In this document: one piece after another, positions 33,318-44,100 of the stretch
Position numbering within the stretch: position 1 is the stretch's first letter
How the letters are laid out: each line of letters opens with the position of its first letter
Source of the DNA: Heterotrichella gracilis
Taxonomy: Eukaryota; Sar; Xanthophyceae; Tribonematales; Xanthonemataceae
Direction of reading: 5' to 3'
NCBI GenBank assembly: GCA_032358255.1
Contig: JAULBX010000004.1
Coordinates: forward strand, 96,340 to 160,339
DNA: 64,000 nucleotides
The notes under the pieces: generated by a model
Databases searched by the model: none
Told to the model about the DNA's origin: nothing
The model's input: only the letters and a program-made list of their open reading frames with translations
Program-made: the position numbers and the translations under genes

Positions 33318-33340
33318 CCCTAAACCCTAAACCCTAAACC
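33318..33340 (+). repeat. Telomere-like array (CCCTAAA)3
   Basis: CCCTAAACCCTAAACCCTAAACC is inserted in dispersed-repeat copy 2 where copy 1 has unrelated bases (GCCGCACGGCCAT). Confidence 0.9.
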
Positions 33341-33707
33341 GTGCAACAGCAGTGCACGCGCCCCGTGGCTGGTGGCGGACGGAGGCAACTGGGGAGGAGG
33401 CGGAGGCCGGCGGGCTGCAGCCGCGCCCAGCACCCATACCCTAGGGTGTGGTGACTGCGCTCATGCGGGCTCCTTGACCACTCCATCAGGACAGCATGGT
33501 CGTGGGTTCAAGGGCACAGTCAGGGGTGTCTATCAGATGCCGGGAGCCGCAAGCCCCCACCAGCCTATTTTGGTCCCTGGTTGGCATTTTTGTCGTGATT
33601 TTAGATGGCCAAGACAAGTAGCGCTCCGGTCAGCCAATGAGATTGCCTGGGCCAGGCCCTAAGCGCATGAGTATGGAGTGTGCAACTGCTGGCTATCCAG
33701 GTGCCGG

Positions 33708-34045
33708 ATGTTGACACTAGGTGCATGCTGCAACAAATGTACAATAGTCACTTTTATGGATAGCAGGTACTGAGGTAGGTGGAGTGCTTAAGTGGCTCTG
33801 AACTGCAGTAGAGCTGGACTAGGTTTTGACAAGGTATGTGTTGCCAGCGCGTGCCTTGCCACGCGTTGCCAACACGTACCTCCTCATGACTTAGTCTAGC
33901 TCTACTGCAGCTCAGAGCCTGGCTTAAACACTCCACCTACCTCAGTACCATGATAGCAGGTTACTACTTCTTGGCATCATCGTTCAGACAATCTATAAAA
34001 GTGCCTGTTGTACAGTTGTTGCAGCATGCACCTGATGTCACTCCA
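33708..34045. repeat. Long foldback (inverted repeat) inside copy 2
   Basis: Inner arms 33766-33824 and 33892-33949 pair closely: GGTACTGAGGTAGGTGGAGT on the left, ACTCCACCTACCTCAGTACC on the right. Outer arms also match: AGGTGCATGCTGCAACAAAT at about 33719 against the reverse complement of GTTGTTGCAGCATGCACCT at about 34015. The right outer arm has about 35 extra bases. The central loop (about 33840-33888) contains a smaller TGCCAGCGCGTGCC/CGCGTTGCC near-palindrome. Confidence 0.85.
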
Positions 34046-34235
34046 CCTCCTCAACAGTGTTGTACTTAGATAAAAGAGCTGCTATAGTTTGATGTGTGGT
34101 AGGGACTGGGCAGGGTAACATGGTAGGTGCAGGTAACCGTTTGCCAAGCTGTCCCCAGGCTGCCAGGCTGAGCCATGGACATGTCTGTTGCAATTTTCCA
34201 TGCATGTGGTTGCGGGGACCCCTGATGCACACTCT

Positions 34236-34830
34236 TAAACATTCCAGTGGGGATTGTTTCCTGTTAGCCTGAGGAGAGATGGCGCAGTTTGCCGGGTCTT
34301 ATATGTCATCATTGATGTGCACTACACAATCATATTATTAATATTATGACAATGTGAACGCAGCGCTCTCTGAGGGGCTGCCGCGTGCGATTCTGCAGAT
34401 TCTGAAGTCATGTGTAACAATTACAAGAAGCAGGCTGAGTAACAAATTTGTTTACAGTAATACTATCTTGGCAAATTGCAAATGCATATCTATTTCCAAT
34501 ACTATGTACGTGCCAAATAGCAAGATTGTACGCGCCAAATACTATTAGCAAGATCAGCCGCCGCACGGTGCAACCGCACACACAGCGACAGGCAGGCCAG
34601 ACTCTGTCTACACCGTATGGCACCCTGACACCGCTAGTACCATTTCTGAAACGGTAGCAGAATCTGACTACATATTGGCGTGTTTTTCTGATAACTGGCG
34701 TCAATCCATGATGGACTGGGGGCTCCCTCTAGTCTATAGCTAGGACCATTCCTACACTCCGCATCTAATCCTCCATGCGGAATGTAATGCAGCTTCCCAG
34801 TGATACCTGGCAGCGGCATGACCCATCCGA
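34236..34830. other. No supported gene
   Basis: AT-richer sequence without recognisable coding exons, tRNAs or strong repeats. Confidence 0.3.
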
Positions 34831-35175
34831 CCTGATCCCATCCAACCTACATGCGCGCCGCATCCGGTCCATTGCGCGCCGCCAGCCTGTGGCATATGAT
34901 TCCACCTGTGCTGTACCACCGCATTCACCCTCAGCCGCCACTCCACCTCACCCCAATCTGAGCTTCACCACTCAGAGAGTTGCCCCTGCCGGCGCAGCCA
35001 GCTTAATTTGATCTGATCCAATCTGATCCCATCCGATCCCATCCGACCTCAATGCGCGGCGCGTCCCCCCATTGAGCACCTCCAGCTTGATCTGATTTGG
35101 TCTGGTCTGGTCCAACCTGATCCCAACCAATCTAGATGCGCGGCGCGTCGGGACCATTCAACGCCTCCAGCCTGT
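34831..35175 (-). repeat. Three tandem copies of the TTC13-like gene's coding end
   Basis: The last 40 or so coding bases, at 35131-35175 (ATGCGCGGCGCGTCGGGACC in plus sense), recur at about 35051-35085 (ATGCGCGGCGCGTCCCCCC) and 34849-34880 (ATGCGCGCCGCATCCGGTCC). Spacers are built from CTGATCC/CATCCGA/TCTGGT words. Confidence 0.8.
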
Positions 35176-38100
35176 AGCGAATGGTCTTCAGCACCTCGTC
35201 CACCCGCGGCAGGCGCGCAACCTCGCCAAACAGCCGCGCGCCACCTGGCGGGGTGCCATTGGCCACCGGCGCGTCGGCTGCCGCGTCGCCGTTGGCGGCG
35301 GGTGGCGGAGGAGGGCGCGCGGCAGCGGGGTAGAGCCATTTGGAAACTGAGGCGATGAAGGTCTCTGGGGTCTTGGCCAGGATGGCCTCCCAGTCGGTCT
35401 GCGTGTCCTGGAGAGTGAGGGGGAAGGGGCATGTGTTAGGGCGTGGTTGGAGAAGGTGTGTGTGCGGGGAAAGAAGGGGGGATTCTTGGGATGGGTTAAT
35501 AATTGGTGGAATGCGCATTGGAATGTGACGGGCATATCCCCTTGACGTGGGTGACACAACTCCCCGCTGAACTCGTAACCCCAAACAACTTCATGTATTC
35601 TATCCAACTCCATGTATTATAAGCCAAAGCCCTTGTCCCCCACCTTTGGAATGGTGCTTGCGATGGGCATGTCCGCCGCCATGAATGCCGCCAGTATGGT
35701 GATGTAGCCCCTGACTGACTGGAATCCCCTCCCCTCCCTCTCCCCCCTCAGATTTGAACCCCAAACCTCATCCACAAACATGGAATCTCCTTGCGGTGGC
35801 CTAAACCCCAAATGCTTACTGTATCAGCATTTGCCCCCCACCTTTGGAATGGTGCTTGTGACGGGCATGTCCGCCGCCATGAACGCCGCCAGTATGGTGA
35901 TGTACCCCACCGCAGCCGACCCCCTTGCCAGCGGCATGAAGTTGTACCAGTAGTAGGCGTAGCGCATGGCGGCCTCGGCAACCGCGGGCTGATCACCCGC
36001 CGCGCAGGCGGACACCAGGCGCTCCCAGGCCGCCTCCAGCTCCTGAGAAAGGGGGGAAGATATACCAGATCAGGAGGAAACGTCATCAGGAATGACAATC
36101 GGGGCAAGCCCTTTCGGTGCCTTTACTCATGGTCCATGCATTTTTTTATGTTTTATATGAGTTGCGGATGCATTCTGGTTTGCCATGGGTCCCAGCCACA
36201 CAGGCGGATACCAGGCGCTCCCAGGTGGCTCTGAGGAGGAGGGCAAAGGAGTCAGATTGAAAGTCTAAACAAATTAAAACCCTAAACCCTAAACCCTAAC
36301 CCACGTCCCCTGCGCGCACCGTGTCGTAGTCCGCCCAGCGCGGCGGCGTGACCGGCGTGCGGATCGAGAACTCAAACGACTCTGGCTGCTTGGGCAGCTT
36401 CACTATCGTCAGCCGGGTGCCCTCCAGCTGGTGCCCTGGCCTCGATGAGGACGCGATTGGCACCACCGACCATGCGTCCTTGCCTATGGCGTCCCACAGC
36501 TCGCCCGCGGTGCGGCAGCGGCCGATGGCGTCCTTGGAGTCGGCACTGCCCAGGGGGACTGCGGAGAGGGGTGGGGTCAGGTGGGGGGTGGGATGGGTGC
36601 ATGTGGGGAACAGGGGATGGGACACAAGGGGCGGGGGTTGTGTATGCAAGGGAAATGGGGTTTGCAGGCCTCCTATCATTCAGTCACTCCATAAGTATGG
36701 GGGAGGGGTGCATGTGGCAGCAGTGCAGGCGGCGGAGGCAGCGCTATGCGTGGCTGATGAAACCTCTTGCAAAGCACACACAACCCCCAAGCAGAATGAG
36801 CCGCAGTGGGTACAATTATTGCTTGATGCAGTTTGGGACCAGTGTGGTGTGGAGATAAGGGATTCGGAAAATGGTGCTTTGCTGCTTTTGCCAATGCGCG
36901 TGCATCTAGGGGCAGCTGATCACATCGCAACCCTCAACGCCCACACTCAGCCTGCTTTTCTCGTCAAAGGTCTTGATAGTAATGATAATTATAAAAATAT
37001 TATAAACGGCAATAAAAACAATAATAATTACTACTGCTACTCACTTGGCCTGCTTGCCTCGTCCATTGCCTTGCCGGTGTCCAGCAGTATCTCCTTCATC
37101 AGCAGCAGCGCCTTGGCAAAGTTCATGTAGTAGCGCACACACTTGGTCTGACCGCTGTACATGGGCGTGTGGGAACCAAACCCGCGCTCAAACTCCTCGC
37201 GGGTCAGCAGGTCAACCCACAGGACCTGCGCAGGTGCGGGTTGGGGATTAGGGTTTCATTCTTGAGGATTTAGGGTCGAGGGTTTTGGGGTTGGCCGCCG
37301 TACACGGGCGTGTGGGGATGAACCCCTCACTATAAAACCCTCACGGCTGAGCAGGTCCACCCACAGAACTTGTGCATAGGTAGGGGTAGTGTTTAGGACA
37401 CACTGTTTAGGGTTTCCACCTACCCACATGTGCAACATATCCGACATCACACGCATGTGGCCCCCCCACCCCCCACCACCCCCACCACCCACCACCCCCA
37501 CCACCCACCTGGTCATTAGGCTCTGCCAGCTGGCGCCAGTGCACCACCCCATTCATTGCGTCCCGCCACCCACATGTGCCCCAAATCAAACATGAATGTG
37601 CCCAAAATCAAACACAAATGTGCCCCCACCCCCCCACCACCCACCTGGTCATTTGGCTCTGCCAGCTGTCGCCAGCGCACCACGACATCCATTGCGTCGC
37701 GCCACCCAAACAGGTGCCTCCCCCCCTCGCAGTTCTCTCCACTGCTCCCCTGGCTCTTGATCCAGTGCTCGCGACCGGCGCGCTTGTCCGCCACCTGCCA
37801 GCGGAAGCGGGGGACGGACATAGATACACAAGCAAGTAAGCCTGCTGATGAACAGGCGCATTGGCCATGGACAAGGGCAGGGGCCAGCCACGTGTTCAAG
37901 GAAGCAAACGATGAAGATGTACTAGACATATATGGACCAGGATATTCTGGATGAGATGCATCAAACTTCATGTTGGCGGGCATGATATTATCACTAAACC
38001 CTGAAACCTAAACTCTGTATCAAGAACCTTCACGCTCCCCTTACCGCCCCTGCCACCCAGAGCCATGTAAGTGGAAGACGACACTCCTTCCAAACCCACA

Positions 38101-41100
38101 GCCACACCCCAGCCATGTCCATCAGCTTGTGCGCTAGATGGCAGCCCCCTTTGTGCTGCTGGCGCATGAATCACCAAATCCTGCCTCAAAACCCTAACCC
38201 CCCCATCGCTGCTGCGCCATACGCACCGTACCCAAACCCTACCCAAACCCTGCATCAAAACCCTAGCTCCCGAATGCGCCTGATGCCCCCCAACCCTACC
38301 AAAACCCTAGCCAAACCCTTACCACGTCCATCAGCTTCTGCGCCAGCTCAATGGCCGCCAGGCCCCCCATGCGCTGCTGGCGCCTGTTGGGCAGGAACCC
38401 CTGGTGGCTGTACTGCAGCAGCAGCCCAATTGCATCCGCAGCCTCCAGCAGCTGGGTGAGGGGCCCGGTGGGGGGTGGGGGGGGTGGGGGGGGTGCCTTG
38501 TGGGCCGGGGGTATGGCGGGCTGGAGGTTGGCCTTGATGATGGCCAGGATCTCCTGGGTGGGGGAGGCCTTCTTGCACCACAGCTCCTGCAGAATGGGGG
38601 ATGGGGGATGGGGTGGAAAGCGGGAAGTGAAAACCCTAGCGCAGGGTGTTCGATTCGCTCAGAGTCAGACAGGACACCAACCACCATCAGCTAATGCGCC
38701 CCACCAGGCAGGAATAGGATGTAGGTAGCAAACCCCGCACAACCATCCCGCCCCCCCCCCTCACCTTGAACAGGGGGTGGATGTCGTGGTCCAGGCAGAC
38801 TGCATCCACCGCCTTGTCCAGGTTCTTGTGCGTGTACTGGGCCAGCTCGCGCTGGTAGAATGACAGGCACTGCTGCTGGCGCGCCTCCTCGCTGTGGATA
38901 GTGGTCTGAAGGGGGGTAAGGTTCCAGTTAGGGTTTCTGGTAGGGTTTGTGGCAGGGTTTGTGGCAGGGCTTGTGGTAGAAATTGTGGTAGAAGGATAGG
39001 CACTGCTGCTGGCGAGCCTCCTCGCTGTGGATAGTGGTCTAGGGGAGGATAGGGTTCCAGTTAGGGTTTCTGTTTATGGCTTGTGGATTTTGCAGTCGGC
39101 AAACAGATGGATAGCCACCAAACATGTACCTATCACAGACCAACTAGGTATTGGCAGAGGCCATTCATAGGGTTGGCATGCTCTCCATAGGCAGCGCCCC
39201 TCTCCCTTGAGGCCATAACTGAGATTGTTCAAAGAGAGCATCAAAACCCTATAAAGCGACCAAAACCCTGCCAACAAACCCTCCCATGCAAGCAATCCCT
39301 ACAAGGCTCTCACCGGATCCATGCCCAGGCATGAGTCATAGTCTGCTGCAGCCCTGCGGTGGTACCCCATGGCGTGGTAGCAGGCGCCTGGGAGAGGGGG
39401 AGAAGGTACATTAGGGTTTTGGGCACCCCATGAGGTTTTGGAGCAACTGCCACAATTTAAAGCACCCATTGGGATTCACAGGAACCCTGGGAGTATAACC
39501 AATCAGACATGCTGCCTGTAGTTCCCTGGACCCCACAGGAATATCTGGCACCGTACCCCAATCATACACACCCCATCCCCCCTCAGGAACAGGAACGCCA
39601 TCCCCAGGCCCTACACTCCCACCCATGTACCCACAGCTTACCCCTCAGGACCCCAAAACCGCAACCCCAAACCCCAGACTCCCCACGCCCGCCTTACCCC
39701 TCAGGAACAGGCACGCCGCCTTTGCGTCCCCCTGCGCCCCCTGCAGCGCCTGGGTCATCACCTCCACCGCCTGGTCGTGGCGCCCGCACCCCTGCCGCAT
39801 CTGGGCCTGAACCACCATGCCATGGTGGGCCATGCGGCTGCCGGGGGCAATGTCGGCAACCCTGAAGCCGGCGTTGAAGGCCTTGTCAGCCTCCTCCGTC
39901 TCGCCCGCCTGCAAAAAGGGGGAAATTCAATCAATTTTAGAGAAAATCAAGGGAGGCCGAACTCAGAGCGTGCGGTAGGGTGTGGGGTGGTGCAGGGCGA
40001 TGTGGTTGTGTCTCATGGGCGGTGGGTGCTAGGGTTTTGAGGTGCAGGGGTGATGAGGCCATGTCACAATTGTGCTGGGCTATAAATTGACATATACATG
40101 TAGTAATATGGCAATGGTATGATTAAGATGCGGTGTCTGGCAGCAGACACAATCACAAATCAATTTCGCGCCGTGCGCCAGTCTTCAGGTGTAGGGTTTT
40201 GGCCCCCACCTCCTTTAAGCGCCTGCGCCATGTTGATCCAGGCGTCCCGCAGCACAAGGATTAGGGTTTAGGGTTCAGAGTCAGGGTTTTGCCCCCCACC
40301 TCCTTGAGCGCCTGCGCCATATTGATCCACGCATCCCGCAGCTTTGGGTTGAGCTTGAGAGCCTTCTTGTACGCCTCGATGCCGTCGCGTATGTCCCCGC
40401 GCGACACCTTGCACAGCCCCAGCATGTTCCAGGCAACCACGTTGGAGGGGTTGCGGTCAACGCAATTCTGGGGGCAAAGGGCGGGGGGGTGATGTTAAGG
40501 TAGGATTGTGGGGGAAACACCAGGGTAGGGTTGCGGTCAAACGCAGTTCTGGGGGCAAGGGGGGGGGGGAGCGTAGGGTAGGGTCGATGGGGCAAACCCT
40601 AGGGTAGGGTTGTGGTCCACACAGTTCTGGGGGCAGGCGGGAATGGAGAGTTTTTAGATGTGCGAGTACGAAAACCCTAGACTACCGACTGGAACCAAAC
40701 ATAGGGGTTGCGATCCACACATGGCCAGGGTGAGAGGGAGAAGGGTGCCGTACGGTGACCAAGAAGCACAACAGGTGGGTAGACTTCGAGGCACCATTGA
40801 CACTTTAAACTGCTGCACCATTCACCCTTTACCAAGCGAACGCAACCCCAATGAACACACACGAGACTTGGTGGAGCGAATGCGCTGAGTGTGCGTGGAT
40901 GCATGTCAGCTGGAGCGTGCGGTGCAGCCACTCCCCAGCAATCATTGCACCCCACGCCGCCCTCACTACATGTCAATTGCACCCACCCCACCCCACCCTC
41001 CTCACGCCCCTTCCCCAGCCACCAACCCACCTGCAGGTCTATGGTTGCCCTGCGATAGTCCTTGCGCTTCTGGTGGAGCATGCCGCGCTCAAAGTACAGC

Positions 41101-44100
41101 TCAGCCTTCTCAGCGCCATCCTGAGAGGAGGGAGGTTATTAGGGCTCACGGGCTTAGGGTTTAGATTAAGGGTTCGAGCAGGGGTCAAAGTACAGCTCAG
41201 CCTAGTCGACGCCATCCTGAGAGGAAAACAAGCCAGAGCTCACATTTTAGGCCTTGGAGTAGCAGAGGATGGAAATCAAAGGGCACATAATTCAGCACAC
41301 ACCATTCCTGTGAACCCCCACTCCCACCCTCCACCCACCACTACACCACACCACATCACCACCCCACACCCCACACCCCTCACCACCGTCCGCTTGATGC
41401 ACTCCCCAAAGTCAGCCAGCGCCCCCTCGTCGTCGCCGAGGGCGCTGCGCGCCTGGCCCCTGCGCTTCCACGCGTCATGGTACATGGGCACAAGCGCAAT
41501 GGTGGCGCCAAAGTCCTTCTCAGCAACTGCAGGGCAAGGAAGGGGGTGAGTTTTACACGTAAACTTGTTTACCTGGCAGTGTATGACCAACAAATGGTCT
41601 GACATGGGCAGCAGTAACTAATCAAATAAAAATAAAATAGGCAGCAGCACACAACCAACAAACGATTTGACATGCGCAGCAGCAAGACACAGGCGCCAAA
41701 GTTCTCCTCTGCAACTGCAATCAACCATGGATGCTGCAACCCCCGCACAACCCTCTGTAACCCTCTCCTCCCCTCCACGCACATCTCAGCGAGGCCTTAT
41801 TGGGCCAGCCATCCGCGTCCTAAAACACCACTATAAACCCTACAACCCCAAACCCCAACCCTAACTCGCCTCCCCTGCACGCACGTTTCAGCGACGGCTT
41901 GTGGGGCGAGCCATCGGGGCTCTTCTGAAGCGCGTGCGCAGTGCCTCGCGCCAGCAGTGCCCCGAAGTTGCTGCCGTCCTCCTTTATCACATAGTCCAGC
42001 AGCAGCAGCGCCTCCTTGGTCTGGCCGTTGTTGATCAGGGTGACCGCGTGGTTGAGGACGTCGCTGGGGTTGGTGAGGTGGGCGGGGAAGGGCTGGGGCT
42101 CGGGGGCGGGGGCGGAGGGCGACCTGGGGGGTGGGGTGGGGGGTGATTGGCATGGGGTGTGTGGCATCTGATGGCAACAGCACCACTGAAATGTACACCC
42201 TTGTTACATTACAATTACAAGCTACAATAGTCCATTACACGTTAGGTTTATACTTCTGGGTTTCATTGACAAACACGCTTCACGGCATCTAATGGCACCC
42301 AAACAAAGTGGCATTGTAGCAGGTCAAAAAAGCCCGTCGTGGCATGACTAGCCCTGGGTGCATGCATGGTTTCACACAGAGGCTACATGCAGTCTTTTCA
42401 CGAAACTAGTGCAAATTACTTCTTGTGTGACACCTTAGCCTTGGATTCCTCCCCATTCGCGGCCTTGGGGATGGGGGTGGAGGGCCTAGGGTTTAGGGTC
42501 ATGGTTCAGGGTTTAGGGGTCTTACTAACTTACTTCTTGGGTGACACCTTTGCCTTGCCTTCCTCCCCCTTCTTGGCCTTGGGGCTGGGGGTGGAGGACC
42601 TGGAGGGGCGGTTGGAGGGTGCGGAGGTGGATGGTCCATCACTGTCGTACTCCTCGATCACCACTCCCCCCCTGTGGTGGGTAACGCTGGAGGAGGAGGG
42701 GGGGCGGGGGCGCGTGGGCTCTGTGGCACAAGGGGGGGGACGTGAGGGGAGGGACCGCGGGTGGGTGTAGGGTTTAGGGTTTAGGGCTGGGTCACACTGG
42801 TATGGTCGGAGCCCATTGGTGCCCCATGTTCACAGCCAGTACCCATACCACCATGCACACCACCATAAACATCACCATGCATACAACCGTGCTACCGCCC
42901 ACGCCCCGCAGCATACCACCCCCCCATGACCCTAAACCCTTAACCCTAGGGCCTCACCTGGGGTTGGCGCAAGCGCATCGTCGATGCTAGAGGCACTGGG
43001 GACCTGCCCGTTTGCCTTCCCTCCCTTCCCCCCCTTCCCCTCCTTTCCCCCCTTGGCCTTCCCTTCCTTCTCTCCCTTGGCCTCGCCACCCTCCTTCCCC
43101 TCCTTTCCCCCTTTCACCACCCCGTTCTCCTTAACTTCCTTCCCCCCCTTCGCATCCCCATTCTCTTTCGCTCCCTTCTCCCCCTTAGCCACCCCGCTGT
43201 CCTTTGCTGTACCCTCCTCCGCTGGAACCACCGCAGGGGCTGGTGCTGCCACTGGTGCCGCCACTGGCGCAGGCACAGGCACAGGTACTGGAATTGGCAC
43301 TGGTATCGCCATTGGCGCAGCCATGGGTGTAGGTAGTGGTGCGGTAGCTACTGGTGTTGTAGCTAGTGGTGCGGTAGCTGCTGGTGGTGACACTGGTGGA
43401 AAGACCGGTGGGGACGCTGGCTTGCCCGCCTCTTGAGTCAGGCTAGGCTTCTCCTTGGCTGCTGGACCCTGGCTAGGGTTTTCCTTGGCTGCAGGAGGGC
43501 TGCTAGGGCTTCCCGCTGCGGCTGGGGTTTTGCTCGGGCTTCCCGCCGCGGCTGGGTTTTGGCTAGGGCTTCCAGCTGCGACTGGGGTTTTGCTAGGGCT
43601 TCCCAGCTTCCTCAGCAGTTGCTGCGCCTCCATGACTAGGCTGAGGTCCCTATCAGGGGAAGTGAGGTTGAGGGCTGTGGATAGGCAGGCACGCGCATCC
43701 TGGAAGAGGCAGCGCCAGATGTTAGGGTTATTTATAGCTTTAGGCTGTAGGTTTCAAGTGCTGGGGTTTAGGGTTTGGCAGCCACGCGCACCCTGGAGGG
43801 TGGAGTCAGGATGCCGGGGTCAGAGCCTAGGCTTTGGGGCGCAGGATTTCAAGGGCTCGGGTGTAGTTTTTCAAGTGCTAGGGTTTAGCGCTTGGCAGCG
43901 GGAAGGGGGCCAGGGGGCAGGGGGCCAGGGGGCAGGGCTGCCGACAGCCCCATCCCACCAACACACACAGGAAACAGACTAGCAGCTCCAGGACAAAGCT
44001 TAATGGCACGCGCTCATGCAAGGCTGGCTGCTCACCCTTAAACCAATTTGCGTGTGCTTGTGCCAGGCTTGACCGCTCACATGTCTGTACTGGTGGAATG

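Larger units (their letters stand above)
33185..34235. repeat. Dispersed repeat, copy 2, expanded by a foldback
   Basis: Same-orientation counterpart of 29180-30115. It differs by a (CCCTAAA)3 array at 33318-33340 and by an inserted inverted duplication of about 250 bases (33830-34070), absent from copy 1. Confidence 0.8.

Noticed and set aside
20574-36301. Telomere-like arrays taken as a chromosome end
   Set aside because: Arrays are three units or so, occur in both orientations and are flanked by genes on both sides, so they are interstitial.
42534-42540. TTC13-like protein ending at the TAA after exon 4
   Set aside because: The TAA overlaps a perfect GTAAGT donor. Splicing there continues the frame into exon 5 with exact phase and preserves the conserved TTC13 blocks downstream.
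42990-43436. Plus-strand frame of 150 residues rich in Phe, Pro, Ser and Gly
   Set aside because: It is antisense to the lysine/glutamate/alanine-rich exon 3 of the TTC13-like gene, which has the spliced, phase-consistent reading.
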